Of a stretch of DNA of 39,600 nucleotides, positions 1 through 9,510 are shown in pieces. The translations under genes and the position numbers were made by a program. The notes beneath the pieces were generated by a model. The model made no database searches, was not told where the DNA came from, and saw nothing but the letters and a program-made list of their open reading frames with translations. Source of the DNA: Ralstonia sp. ASV6 (GTDB lineage: Bacteria > Pseudomonadota > Gammaproteobacteria > Burkholderiales > Burkholderiaceae); contig NZ_JAELUI010000043.1 of assembly GCF_016429285.1 (NCBI RefSeq), forward strand, positions 1 through 39,600. The letters run 5' to 3'. Position 1 is the first letter of the stretch. Each line of letters opens with the position of its first letter.

Positions 1-81
1 CGCCAGGGCGCGTCGGACTACATCGTCAAGCCGGTCAAGGCTGAAGAGTTGCTGGATAAGATCGCCAAGCTGCCGCAATAA
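1..81 (+). CDS. pilH: C-terminal end of a CheY-like response regulator, PilH type (partial)
   Basis: Only the last 26 codons are in the window; the reading frame is open at base 1 and ends in TAA. The visible residues include DYIVKPVKAEELLDKI, the end of a receiver domain: the conserved Lys-Pro of beta5 followed by the alpha5 helix. In type IV pilus chemosensory operons a stand-alone receiver protein (PilG, then PilH) precedes pilI, so the position directly before a CheW-like gene argues for PilH. It would accept phosphate from the PilL/ChpA kinase encoded downstream. The phosphoacceptor Asp lies outside the window, so PilH rather than PilG rests on gene order alone. Confidence 0.75.
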   Translation, partial: RQGASDYIVKPVKAEELLDKIAKLPQ

Positions 82-126
82 GCTAGGCCAGCCGCCGACC
101 CGGAACACCACGGACAAGAGCCAGAC

Positions 127-672
127 GTGAACGAACCGCGCACCAACCTGACCTCCCGCCAGCGCCTGCATGAATACCAGACGATGCTGGCACGGCGCCT
201 GCAAGAGGCGCGCGCCAAGTCGTCGACAGAGAGCTTCCTGGGCGTGCAGATCGGCGACCAGCACTGGCTGCTGTCGCTGTCGGATACGGGCGAGGTGCTG
301 GACTACCAGCCGCCCGCACGCGTGCCGCTCACGCAGCCGTGGTATCTGGGCCTCGTGAATGCGCGGGGCAACTTGCTGGGTGTGATCGATTTCAGCCTGT
401 TCTGCGGCGAAGCGCCGACGGCGGGCAGTGCCGGCGCCAAGATCGTGGTGCTGTCCAAAGACCCGCAGCGCGCGTGCGCGATCGTCGTGCCGCGTGTGGC
501 GGGGCTGCGCAGCCTGAGTGATCTGCAGCCGGTCGAGGCCGCACAGGACGAGAGCCGCCTATGGCAAGGCCGCGCCTGGCGCGATGCGCAGGGCACGCTC
601 TGGCGCGAAATGGATGTGCGCCGCTTGCTGGCCGATCCGGCTTTCCTGCAGGTGGGTCGCACCCGCGCTTAA
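127..672 (+). CDS. pilI: CheW-like adaptor PilI of the type IV pilus chemosensory system
   Basis: The 181-residue protein is a single CheW-like domain after a short N-terminal helix. It would couple the receptor PilJ to the PilL/ChpA kinase at the inner face of the cytoplasmic membrane. CheW-type features are visible: the strand region VQIGDQHWLLSL near residue 38, the VPLTQPWYLGLVNARGNLL segment near residues 72-90 (in CheW proteins the P-x-G-x-x-N-x-R-G loop), and IDFSLF after it. The start is a GTG with a weak AAGAG-like sequence upstream; the length suits the family. It follows the receiver gene by 45 bases and precedes pilJ by 270 bases. Assignment as PilI rests on the CheW fold plus the operon context. 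Confidence 0.9.
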   Translation: MNEPRTNLTSRQRLHEYQTMLARRLQEARAKSSTESFLGVQIGDQHWLLSLSDTGEVLDYQPPARVPLTQPWYLGLVNARGNLLGVIDFSLFCGEAPTAGSAGAKIVVLSKDPQRACAIVVPRVAGLRSLSDLQPVEAAQDESRLWQGRAWRDAQGTLWREMDVRRLLADPAFLQVGRTRA

Positions 673-740
673 GGCGTGCGGCAACCGTAGTGCTAGACCC
701 GGCCGCAGGATTGGCTGGGCAACGAACAAGAAAAGATTGG

Positions 741-767
741 GCTCATCCGCAACGGGAGCGGATGGGC
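741..767 (+). other. RNA hairpin in the pilI-pilJ gap
   Basis: The 270-base gap between pilI and pilJ has no convincing gene. It contains an inverted repeat with a 10-bp stem (741-750 pairing with 758-767, one G-T pair) and a 7-base loop. No T-run follows, so it is not a classical intrinsic terminator. It could be an mRNA-stabilising or attenuating structure that sets the ratio of PilI to PilJ, or it could have no function. Confidence 0.4.
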
Positions 768-942
768 ACAAGGGGCAAGATGCGGTGCGTGGTGCGGCAA
801 CAGGACGCGCCATTTTGTGCCGATATGCACTGCAGAAGGTGCGGACCACGCCGGGCAAGACAAGGCGAGGCCGCGGACGGGAAATCCATGTTGCTGATCT
901 CGGGAAAACGGGGCGGCCGCATCGACAAAACAAGAGGGTCCT

Positions 943-3171
943 ATGGGGTTCAAGTGGTTCAACGCAGGTCGCCGTGCCGGTCAGGCAGGGGCGCCGGAGG
1001 TTGCAGCGGAGGGCGCATCAGCCGCCTCCATGCAGTTGGATAACCCCCACGTGGATGACGACAATCCCGCTGGCTCGCCCACGCAGTTGGGCCGCACGCC
1101 AATGGATGCCGTGGTCGGCTGGATGGAGCGCGTGCCGTTTGCCGCGCAGCAGCGGGTGTTCACGATCGGCCTGGTGGTCGGCCTGCTGGCCCTGCTGACG
1201 TCGGTGTACCTGGATAACCGCCAGGCCAACAACGGCTCGGTGCAGATTGAAATTGCGGGTGACACGCTGATGCACTCGCAACGTCTGGCCAAGGCGGTTC
1301 CGGTGGCGTTGCTTGGTAACGTCAACGCATTTACGCAGCTCAAGGAGAGCCGTGCTCGCCTGCAGGAAAACCTTGAAGCCCTGAAGAACGGCAACGCCGA
1401 TCGCGGCGTGCGTGCCACGACCGGCAGCGACTCAGAAGCGCTGCTCGACAAGGCGATCGACGAGTGGAAGCGCAGCGACAAGAGCGCCCAGGCCGTGCTG
1501 TCGCAAGAGAAGACCCTGGTGGCGGTGGGTAAGACGCTGAACGTGTTCAACGCGTCCAACCCCGAGCTGCTGGAAGAAGCCGAGCAGATCTCGTCGATGA
1601 AGCTGCAGACCAACGCGCCGGCCCGTGAAGTGGCCGCTTCGTCGCAGCTCGTGATGTTGACGCAGCGTCTGGGTAAGAACATGAACGAGTTCCTGGCCGG
1701 TGAAGGCGTGAACCCGGAAACGGCGTTCCTGCTCGGCAAGGACACCAACACCTTCCGCGAAACCCTGAACGGCCTGCTCAACGGCTCGGAAGCGCTGCGC
1801 CTGTCGCCTGCGACCGACCCCGAGACCAAGGGCTACCTGCAAGAGCTGTCGACCCGTTTCGACAACGTGCAGAAGACCACGCAGATCATTCTGGAAAACC
1901 TGCCGGGCCTGATCGCCGCCAAGCGCGCCCAGCAGCAGATCTTCAACGACAACGAAAAGCTGCGCGCCGAACTGTCGGATCTGCAATCTGCGTATTCGAG
2001 CAGCGTGCGTAACCGCCCGCTTACCCTGGGTGCGGTGGTGCTGTCGGCCATCCTGACCGTGGTCTGCTTGGCCGGCCTGGCTGCCCTGTACCTGCGCGAT
2101 TCGCGTGTGCGTACGATGGAAGCAGAAGCGCGTCAGCGTGAAGCGGAAGAACGCCGGATGGTGGAAAAGCGCAACAACGATTCCACCCAGGCCGCCATTC
2201 TGCGTCTGATGAACGAGCTGCAGGACATCGCAGACGGTGACTTGACCAAGCAGGCCACCGTGTCCGAAGACATTACCGGCGCCATTGCCGACTCGGTGAA
2301 CTACACCGTGGAAGAACTGCGCGAGCTGGTCGGCCGGGTGCAGAAGACGGCGGAGCAGGTGACGCAGGCATCGTCGGCAGTGCAGACCACGTCGGACAGC
2401 CTGGTGACCGCATCGGAAGAACAGTCCCGCCAGATCCGCCAGACCGGCCAGTCGGTGGTGGAAATGGCAGACCGCATTACGCAGGTCTCGCGCGGCGCTG
2501 CTGAATCGGCCAACGTTGCACGCGCCTCGCTGGCTGCTGCCGAGCAAGGTCAGCAGGCTGTGCAGAACGCCATCACGGGCATGAACGACATCCGTGACCA
2601 GATTCAGGAAACCTCGAAGCGGATCAAGCGCCTGGGCGAATCGTCGCAGGAGATTGGTGAAATCGTGGAGCTGATCTCGGACATTACCGAGCAGACCAAC
2701 GTGCTGGCACTGAACGCAGCCATTCAGGCGGCGTCCGCTGGTGAAGCCGGTCGCGGTTTCTCGGTGGTGGCAGAGGAAGTGCAGCGCCTGGCAGAACGTT
2801 CTGCCGAGGCAGCCAAGCAGATCGGTGCGCTGATCCGCACGATTCAGACCGATACGCAAGACGCGGTGCACGCCATGGAGCGCAGCACGGCGGGGGTGGT
2901 GGAAGGGGCGAAGCTGTCCGATAACGCCGGTGCCGCACTGGTGGAGATCGGCCGCGTGTCACGCCAGCTTGCCGAACTGATTGAAAGCATTTCGCAGACG
3001 ACCTCGCACGAAGCGACGCTGGCGTCTGACGTGGCGCAGAACATCGAACAGATTCTGCACATCACGGAACAGACGTCGACGGGTACGCGCCAGACCGCGC
3101 AGTCGGTGCGCCAGCTCACGCAGCTTGCTGAAGAGCTGCGTGACTCGGTGGCACGGTTCCGTATCGCTTAA
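943..3171 (+). CDS. pilJ: Type IV pilus methyl-accepting chemotaxis receptor PilJ
   Basis: This 742-residue receptor senses a pilus- or surface-associated input and controls the PilL/ChpA kinase through PilI. The order is: a cytoplasmic N-terminal tail of about 70 residues; a first membrane helix at about 72-90 ([15 protein letters not shown]); a long helical periplasmic region with PilJ-type sensor sequence; a second membrane helix at about 358-382; a HAMP-like linker; and a methyl-accepting signalling domain. The conserved hairpin tip of that domain, with [17 protein letters not shown] and [15 protein letters not shown], lies at about 580-616. The ATG start has AGAGGG a few bases upstream. 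The tail before the first helix is longer than in simple chemoreceptors and rich in Ala, Gly, Asp and Pro. Family assignment is firm; the ligand is unknown. Confidence 0.95.
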   Translation: MGFKWFNAGRRAGQAGAPEVAAEGASAASMQLDNPHVDDDNPAGSPTQLGRTPMDAVVGWMERVPFAAQQRVFTIGLVVGLLALLTSVYLDNRQANNGSVQIEIAGDTLMHSQRLAKAVPVALLGNVNAFTQLKESRARLQENLEALKNGNADRGVRATTGSDSEALLDKAIDEWKRSDKSAQAVLSQEKTLVAVGKTLNVFNASNPELLEEAEQISSMKLQTNAPAREVAASSQLVMLTQRLGKNMNEFLAGEGVNPETAFLLGKDTNTFRETLNGLLNGSEALRLSPATDPETKGYLQELSTRFDNVQKTTQIILENLPGLIAAKRAQQQIFNDNEKLRAELSDLQSAYSSSVRNRPLTLGAVVLSAILTVVCLAGLAALYLRDSRVRTMEAEARQREAEERRMVEKRNNDSTQAAILRLMNELQDIADGDLTKQATVSEDITGAIADSVNYTVEELRELVGRVQKTAEQVTQASSAVQTTSDSLVTASEEQSRQIRQTGQSVVEMADRITQVSRGAAESANVARASLAAAEQGQQAVQNAITGMNDIRDQIQETSKRIKRLGESSQEIGEIVELISDITEQTNVLALNAAIQAASAGEAGRGFSVVAEEVQRLAERSAEAAKQIGALIRTIQTDTQDAVHAMERSTAGVVEGAKLSDNAGAALVEIGRVSRQLAELIESISQTTSHEATLASDVAQNIEQILHITEQTSTGTRQTAQSVRQLTQLAEELRDSVARFRIA

Positions 3172-3274
3172 GTTTCGTCACTGCTTGACGTCACGGCGTT
3201 AAGGTCCATCGTCGGCACTGGATTTCGGGCGGGAGTGCCAAGCGGCAACCGCCAACTGCATTTTGGAAGCACAC

Positions 3275-6200
3275 ATGCGTCATCAATCTTCCGCCCAGCC
3301 CGAATCCGCCTCGCCTGAGGCGGTTGGAGTCTCTGCCGGGGGTCCGAAATTCGGCCCGAAGTCTGCTGTGCCTGCGCGTGATCTTTCCGCGTTGGCCTGG
3401 GTTGCGCCCAATATGCGTGCCGCGCTGGACGATGCCGTACGCGAGTTCGGCGAATATGCGGCCGATGTCATCGCCAACCCAGAAGTTATCGGCGCGCGCG
3501 ATACCACTTCGCTGCGCCTGGCCGGCCAGTATCTGCACCAGGCCGCCGGCGCGCTGTTGATCGTCGGCCTACGCGGCATCGAGGTGTATTGCCAGGCCGC
3601 CAAGCGCCTGCTCGAAGCGGTCGATGCGGGTACCGTGCAGGCCGATGCACATACGCTGGACGTGTTCTCGCGTGCCGTACAGGCACTGCAGGAATATGTG
3701 GCCGACCTGATGGCCGGCATGGCCGAAGAGCCGCTGCGCCTGTTCCAACCGTATCAAGCCGTGCTCGCCCGCCTGGGCGAAGAACGCATCCATCCGGCGG
3801 ACCTGTGGGCCGACGAACTGCGTCACCTGCCGGCGCTGTTATTGCCGTCTCGTGATCTGCCGGGGCTGGCCCGCCTGCGCCGCAAATTCGAACTCGCGCT
3901 GCTGACGGCGCTACGTGCGCCGGCCCCCGGTGCTGAAGGCGCACAGGCCGATCCGGCCGCTGCTGCCGCGGCGTATGCTCCGTTGGAGCAGCTGCTGCAC
4001 GGCATCCGCGCGCTTGAGCGTGAGCCGCGCCGTGCCGGCGACGATCTGCAGCGCGATCTGTGGCTCGTGCTGGCGCTGACCTTCGGCGCGCTGCGTGCCG
4101 GGTTGGTGCCGGCCGATATGACCGCCAAGCGTCTGGCTGCGCGCGTCAACCTGTTGCTGCGCCAGTACTCGCACAACAACGTCCACCTGCCGCAGGGCCT
4201 GCTGACCGACGCACTGTATCTGCTGGCTGGCATGGCCTACAGCAATGCGCCCGCCACGCCGGTGGGTGACGACACGCTGGGTCCGGACATCGTTGCCTGC
4301 GTGCAAGCCTTTGCAATTCCGCCCACGCACGCGCCTGCCGGTGCACTGCATACGCGCCAGTACTACGCGCTGCTGCCGACCGATGCCACCGATACGCTGC
4401 AACGTGTGGGCCGCACCCTGGAAACACTCAGCCAGCAAGCCGAGCCCGACGCCGAGGAAACCGACGCCGCGCTGCAGACGCTCGCGCTGCATACCGAGGC
4501 ACTGGGCCAGCCCGCGCTGCAGGATCTGTCGCAGCGCCTGGCGCAAGCGCACGGCCGCGACATCGCCCCCACACTGCAGTTCCTCTCGCGCATGCTGGCC
4601 CGTCCGTGGGCACTGCATGGTGAGTCCGGCGACCTGCGCAGCGCGTGGTTTGCCGCCCGCTGCACCGAGTTGGCCGAGCAAGTCCGTGCCACCCAAGCCG
4701 GCGACGCCGTCCCCGCACCGGCCTGGCTGTCCCTGCTGGCTGACGAAACCGCACAACGCCGTACGCGCGCCGAGCAGGTACGCGCGCTGCAGACGCAACT
4801 GGCCTCGGCCGAAACACACCTGGACGCCTTTGAGCGCGAGGGCGAGCAAAGCGGAGGCCTGCAGGAGGCCAGCCGCCTGTTCGGCTACATGCAGGGCGCC
4901 TTTGCCACCATGGATGCGTACGAGGCCGTGCACGCCACCCAGGCCGCCCAATCGACCATTGCCGCGCTGGAATCGGCAGGCGAGGGCGCGGGTGCTGATC
5001 GCGAACGCTATCTGGGTGCGCTGGCCGCTAACGCCAGCGGCCTGCAGGGCTTCCTTGATGCGCTGTCGGCCGGTACTGAACTGACCGGCACGCAGATCGA
5101 CGAGATCGTCATCGCAGGTACGCTCACGCCAACCGAGCGCGAAACCGCCTGGCACGAATTTGCCTTTGACGCAGAATCCGGCATGTTGGCCCGCCGTCAA
5201 ACGCAGGCCGACGCACACGCCGCAGAGCATGCGGCTGCCGCCGACGTCGCATCGCCGCTGCAATCGCTGCTCGACCGCCTGCTCGCCAAGCATCCGGTGG
5301 ACCCGACCGACCCGCTGGCCGCCGAGTTGCGTACCGCGCTGCAGGAAGCGCGCGACGCTGCCGCCATTGACGACGACCCGGCACGTCGCCGCCGTCTGGA
5401 AGAGGCGCTGGCGCAATTTGACGCATGGCAGGTTGGCAGCGCCGGCGCGCTGGAACGCCTGCAGGTTGCGCTGGCCACACCGGTTGCCGCACCGGCCGAA
5501 GCTGCATCCGCACCAGCCGCCGCTGCACGCGACACGCAATCCATCGATGCCGAACTGCTCGACATCTTCCTGTCCGAAGCCGAAGAAGTGCTGGCGGGGG
5601 TGCGCTCCGATCTGCACGCGCTGCACGCCGCGGCCGAGGCAGGCTCCGGCGGCCTGGCCGCGGGCTCCGACCTTGACCTGCTGACGCAACTGCGTCGCGC
5701 ATTCCACACACTCAAGGGCTCGGGCCGCATGGTTGGCCTCACCCGCTACGGCGAGGCCGCATGGGCCATCGAGCAGGTGATGAACGTGTGGCTGGCGGAG
5801 AGCCGCGTGCCCTCACACGATCTGGCTGCGCTGCTCACCCGCGCGGAATCCGAGTTGTCGACGTGGGCGACTGCCATTGCGCAATCGCCGCAAGCGGATC
5901 ACCCGATCGAGCCGCTTGTTGCCGCCGCCGAGCGCGTGCGCCACGGTGGTCCGTTCGTCTGGCTGGAGGCCGTGCAGGAAACGCCCGCACCGACGGCGGA
6001 GCCCGTGGCTGCTTTGGTGGAGGCTGCCGAGCCGGCCAATGACGCATCTTCCCTGGTCTGGGAAGACGCGCCCGTCGCGCACGAGCCCGAAGCGCCTCAC
6101 GTCGAGTCCGAAACGCTGCCTGCCGAGTTCGGAGCCTCGAACGTCGGGTACGAAGCCTTGCATGTCGAGTCGGAAACCTCTCGCGCCGAGTCTGAGACCC

Positions 6201-9200
6201 CGAGCATCGAGTCCGAAACGTCGCACGCCGAGTTCGACGCCTCGCATGTCGCGTCGGGAACTTCGCAGGCCGGGTTCGAAACCCCGAATGTCGAGTCCGG
6301 AACCCCGCCCGCTGAGTCTGAGACTCCAAGCATCGAGCCCGAAACGCCGCACACGGAGTTCGAAACACCGGCACACGCTATCGATGGCGATGCCAAGGTG
6401 ATCCCGTTCCCGTTTGCGCAGACCGGCGCAGCGGAAGAAGCACCGCACGACGATGGCGTGAAGGTCATCGGCCCCGTGCGCGTGAGCGTGGCGCTGTACA
6501 ACGTCTACCTGCAGGAAGCCGATGATCTGATCCGCCGCCTGGGCGTGGATTTTTCGGAATGGCGCCACGAAGGCCGTACGCCGCCGAGCGAGCTGGCCCT
6601 GCGCGCCGCACACACGCTGCAAGGCAGCTCCGCCGTGGTCGAACTGGAGCCCGTACGCCAGTTGGCGGATGCGTTGGAGCAGGTGCTGCTGAACCTGAAC
6701 AGCCGTCCGGTGGCCATGCACCCGGGCGACTTCCGTCTGCTCGACCAGGCGGTCGAACGCATGCGTGGCATGCTGCACCAGTTTGCCGCCAGCGTCTGGC
6801 CGGAGGCTGACGAGCCGCTACGCCGCGGTCTAGACGAGCTGTGCGAGCGCGTGCTGGTGCGTCCGCGATTGCCGCTGGAGCCTGCGCCGCAAGCCTTTGT
6901 CGAGATCACTCAGGCCGAGAACGAAACCGCTGGCCTGGCGGACGAACCCGTCCTTGCGCAACTCCAGCAGCCTCAGGACTTGGTGCAACTCGCACCGGCC
7001 TATCACGCGCCCGTGGCCGAACCGGCTGTCGGTGAGCTGGTTCGCCAGGCGCCGGCTGACGCGCTCGATCCGGCGCTGCTGGAAATCTTCCTGGAAGAGG
7101 CGCACGTTGCGCTGCCCGAACTCGGCCAGCACCTGCGCGCATGGGAAGCCGCACCGCAGGATCGCGCTGCCTCCGGCCTGCTGCTGCGTAACCTGCACAC
7201 CGTGAAGGGCAGCGCTCGCATGGCGGGCGCCATGACGCTGGGTCAGGCTGCGCACGAAATGGAAAGTGCCATCGAGAGCGGCCTGCGCCAGAACCGCGTG
7301 GACGACGCGCTGTTCCGCAAGCTCTACATGTGGTTCGACCGCATCCAGGCGCACGTCGATGCGCTGGGCTCGGGCAAGGTGCTGTCGCTCGATGCCGGCC
7401 TGGCTGAAGCTGCGGAAGCCCCGCAGGCGCAGGATGAAACCCAGGCGGTGCCCGGCACGTCGATGCTGCCGGCCGTGGCCACCACCACCAACGTTGACCT
7501 GGCCGGCACGCGCAGCGCAGAAGCCGACGCGCTGGAAGTGGCCGAACGCCAGCGCGCCATGGTGCGCGTGCAGGCGCGAGCGCTCGACTCGCTCATCAAC
7601 GATGCGGGTGAAGTCGGTGCCGCGCGTGCGCGTCTGGAATCGGAAGTCGATGCGCTCAAGACCTACCTGTCGGAACTGAACGACAACGTGGCGCGTCTGC
7701 GCTCGCAGGTGCGCGAGATCGAAATCCAGGCCGAAACGCAGATGGAGTCGCGCATTGCCGACGCGCAAGCGCACGCCGAAGCCTTCGATCCGCTGGAGTT
7801 CGACCGCTTTACGCGCCTGCAGGAACTCACGCGGATGATGGCCGAGTCCGTCAACGACGTGGCAACCGTGCAGCAGAACTTGTTCCGCGGTTTCGATCAG
7901 GCCTCGCTCGATCTGGAAACGCAGGCACGCCTCACGCGCGGCCTGCAGCGCAGCCTGATGCGCGCGCGCATGGTGCAGTTCGATACCGTGGCCGACCGCC
8001 TGTACCGCGTGGCCCGTCAGGCCGCGTCGGAAACCGGCAAGGAAGTCCGCCTGTTTATCAAAGGCGGTACGGTGGAACTGGACCGCAGCGTGCTGGACCG
8101 CATGGGCGGCCCGCTGGAGCACATGATCCGCAATGCCGTCGCGCACGGCATCGAATCCGCCGACGAGCGCCGCGCCAAAGGCAAGAACCCCGCTGGTGAA
8201 CTGACGCTGGAAGTGCAGCAGGAAGGCAACGAAGTCGTGCTGCACTTTGTCGATGACGGTGGGGGCCTGAACCTCGACCGCATCCGCGCCCGTGCGCTGG
8301 AGCGCCAGCTGCTGGCGCCGGACGAAGAGGCCAGCGACGCACGCCTCACAGAGATGATCTTCACGCCGGGCTTCTCCACCGCCGATCAGGTGTCGGAGTT
8401 GGCCGGCCGTGGCGTGGGCATGGACGTGGTGCGTGCCGAGACAGTGGCCCTGGGTGGCCGCATCTCGCTGCAGACCACGCCGGAAGTCGGCACGCGCTTC
8501 ACCATCCACCTGCCGCTGACCACCGCCATTACCCAGGTGCTGCTGGTGCGTGTGGGTGAGCGCGTGTATGCGATCCCGTCGGGCATGATCGACCACGTGC
8601 AGCAACTGCGCCCCGCAGCGCTGGCCGAGGCTTACAACGCTGCGGCGCTGCAACTGCCGACCGGCCCGGTGCCGTTCCACTACTTCGGCGCGCTGCTCGA
8701 AGAGGCGCAGCCTGTCGCGGGTGGCCGCAAGTACTCGCCGGCGGTGGTGGTGCGCAGCGGTGCAGACCGCGCCGCCGTGCATGTCGATGAAGTGATCGGC
8801 AACCGTGAAGTGGTGGTCAAGCACATCGGCCCGCACCTTGCGCGTCTGGAAGGCATTGCCGGTGCGACCACGCTGGGTGACGGCGAGATCGTGCTGATCT
8901 ACAACCCGGTCGTGCTCACGCAACGTTTCGAGCGTGAAGCCGCTGCGCTCGGTTTGCCGCATGGCGATCAGGAAACCACCGGCGCCGTGGCGGAACTCTC
9001 GCGCAGTGGCAGCACGGATGCCGTGCCGGGGCTGGCCACGCAGCCGATCGTCATGGTGGTCGACGATTCGCTGACGGTGCGCAAGGTCACGCAGCGTTTG
9101 CTCACGCGTTCGGGCTATCAGGCCGTGCTGGCGCGTGACGGTGTGGATGCACTGCGTCAGCTGCAGGAGATCACGCCTGACGCCATGCTGGTCGACATCG

Positions 9201-9430
9201 AAATGCCGCACATGGACGGCTTCGACCTCACGCGCAACGTGCGTGCCGACGAGCGTATCGGCGCCACGCCAATCATCATGATCACCTCGCGTACGGCGGA
9301 TAAGCACCGCCGCTATGCCGCGGAGATCGGCGTGAACGTCTACCTCGGCAAGCCGTACAACGAAGAGGAGTTGCTGCAGCACCTGCGCAACCTGATCGGC
9401 GATCGCGCGCCGGTGGCCAACGCGGGTTGA
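3275..9430 (+). CDS. pilL: Hybrid chemotaxis histidine kinase PilL/ChpA with several Hpt domains and a C-terminal receiver
   Basis: The protein of about 2051 residues is the central kinase of the pilus chemosensory pathway. An N-terminal FimL/PilL-like helical region has degenerate Hpt-like helices. Three Hpt sites follow: HTLKG at His811, HTLQG at His1113 (the usual Lys is Gln) and HTVKG at His1308. Next come a dimerisation region, a CheA-type ATPase with N-box HMIRNAVAHGIE near 1616 and GRGVGMDVV near 1715, a CheW-like domain (about 1750-1890), and a receiver domain with VVDDS near 1930, phosphoacceptor Asp1974 (DIEMPHMDG) and a terminal KPY motif. A TTG at 3263 is also in frame, but GGAAG at 3265-3269 places the ATG at 3275 at normal spacing. 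The linker between Hpt sites 811 and 1113 contains a heptapeptide repeat array. It resembles Pseudomonas ChpA but with fewer Hpt modules. Confidence 0.93.
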   Translation: MRHQSSAQPESASPEAVGVSAGGPKFGPKSAVPARDLSALAWVAPNMRAALDDAVREFGEYAADVIANPEVIGARDTTSLRLAGQYLHQAAGALLIVGLRGIEVYCQAAKRLLEAVDAGTVQADAHTLDVFSRAVQALQEYVADLMAGMAEEPLRLFQPYQAVLARLGEERIHPADLWADELRHLPALLLPSRDLPGLARLRRKFELALLTALRAPAPGAEGAQADPAAAAAAYAPLEQLLHGIRALEREPRRAGDDLQRDLWLVLALTFGALRAGLVPADMTAKRLAARVNLLLRQYSHNNVHLPQGLLTDALYLLAGMAYSNAPATPVGDDTLGPDIVACVQAFAIPPTHAPAGALHTRQYYALLPTDATDTLQRVGRTLETLSQQAEPDAEETDAALQTLALHTEALGQPALQDLSQRLAQAHGRDIAPTLQFLSRMLARPWALHGESGDLRSAWFAARCTELAEQVRATQAGDAVPAPAWLSLLADETAQRRTRAEQVRALQTQLASAETHLDAFEREGEQSGGLQEASRLFGYMQGAFATMDAYEAVHATQAAQSTIAALESAGEGAGADRERYLGALAANASGLQGFLDALSAGTELTGTQIDEIVIAGTLTPTERETAWHEFAFDAESGMLARRQTQADAHAAEHAAAADVASPLQSLLDRLLAKHPVDPTDPLAAELRTALQEARDAAAIDDDPARRRRLEEALAQFDAWQVGSAGALERLQVALATPVAAPAEAASAPAAAARDTQSIDAELLDIFLSEAEEVLAGVRSDLHALHAAAEAGSGGLAAGSDLDLLTQLRRAFHTLKGSGRMVGLTRYGEAAWAIEQVMNVWLAESRVPSHDLAALLTRAESELSTWATAIAQSPQADHPIEPLVAAAERVRHGGPFVWLEAVQETPAPTAEPVAALVEAAEPANDASSLVWEDAPVAHEPEAPHVESETLPAEFGASNVGYEALHVESETSRAESETPSIESETSHAEFDASHVASGTSQAGFETPNVESGTPPAESETPSIEPETPHTEFETPAHAIDGDAKVIPFPFAQTGAAEEAPHDDGVKVIGPVRVSVALYNVYLQEADDLIRRLGVDFSEWRHEGRTPPSELALRAAHTLQGSSAVVELEPVRQLADALEQVLLNLNSRPVAMHPGDFRLLDQAVERMRGMLHQFAASVWPEADEPLRRGLDELCERVLVRPRLPLEPAPQAFVEITQAENETAGLADEPVLAQLQQPQDLVQLAPAYHAPVAEPAVGELVRQAPADALDPALLEIFLEEAHVALPELGQHLRAWEAAPQDRAASGLLLRNLHTVKGSARMAGAMTLGQAAHEMESAIESGLRQNRVDDALFRKLYMWFDRIQAHVDALGSGKVLSLDAGLAEAAEAPQAQDETQAVPGTSMLPAVATTTNVDLAGTRSAEADALEVAERQRAMVRVQARALDSLINDAGEVGAARARLESEVDALKTYLSELNDNVARLRSQVREIEIQAETQMESRIADAQAHAEAFDPLEFDRFTRLQELTRMMAESVNDVATVQQNLFRGFDQASLDLETQARLTRGLQRSLMRARMVQFDTVADRLYRVARQAASETGKEVRLFIKGGTVELDRSVLDRMGGPLEHMIRNAVAHGIESADERRAKGKNPAGELTLEVQQEGNEVVLHFVDDGGGLNLDRIRARALERQLLAPDEEASDARLTEMIFTPGFSTADQVSELAGRGVGMDVVRAETVALGGRISLQTTPEVGTRFTIHLPLTTAITQVLLVRVGERVYAIPSGMIDHVQQLRPAALAEAYNAAALQLPTGPVPFHYFGALLEEAQPVAGGRKYSPAVVVRSGADRAAVHVDEVIGNREVVVKHIGPHLARLEGIAGATTLGDGEIVLIYNPVVLTQRFEREAAALGLPHGDQETTGAVAELSRSGSTDAVPGLATQPIVMVVDDSLTVRKVTQRLLTRSGYQAVLARDGVDALRQLQEITPDAMLVDIEMPHMDGFDLTRNVRADERIGATPIIMITSRTADKHRRYAAEIGVNVYLGKPYNEEELLQHLRNLIGDRAPVANAG
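6083..6376 (+). repeat. 14 tandem 21-bp repeats encoding an acidic heptapeptide in pilL
   Basis: Fourteen consecutive 21-base units run without interruption and in frame, each coding for a variant of E-[SFP]-E-[TA]-x-x-[VAI]; examples are EPEAPHV, ESETPSI and EFETPAH. The units are diverged from one another. Units 4-8 resemble units 10-14 pairwise (for example the two units ending PSI), so a higher-order period of six units (126 bp) is visible. The array forms an acidic, probably disordered, linker between the first and second recognisable Hpt sites. Because the period is a multiple of three, changes in copy number would keep the frame. Confidence 0.93.
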
Positions 9431-9449
9431 CGTAATCCGTCGCAGCAAA

Positions 9450-9482
9450 GACAACGGGCCGGTGTTCTACCGGCCCGTTGTC
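9450..9482. terminator. Bidirectional intrinsic terminator between pilL and the convergent secreted-protein gene
   Basis: A perfect 14-bp inverted repeat, GACAACGGGCCGGT with its complement, flanks a 5-base loop. It is followed by ATTT on the plus strand and preceded by CAAA, which reads as TTTG on the minus strand. It starts 19 bases after the pilL stop and ends 28 bases beyond the stop of the minus-strand gene, so it can end transcription from both sides. The T-tracts are short; the stem is very GC-rich. Confidence 0.88.
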
Positions 9483-9510
9483 ATTTGCAAGGCATGTGCC
9501 TGTCAGGCGG

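Noticed and set aside
673-942. Additional gene in the pilI-pilJ gap
   Set aside because: Open frames there run into pilI or pilJ in other frames, and none has a ribosome site or recognisable product.
6083-6376. CRISPR array
   Set aside because: The 21-bp units are contiguous, diverged and in frame with pilL; there are no spacers.
6830-9454. An 874-codon open frame on the minus strand
   Set aside because: It lies wholly opposite pilL, whose domains are unambiguous; the composition is that of a GC-rich antisense shadow.
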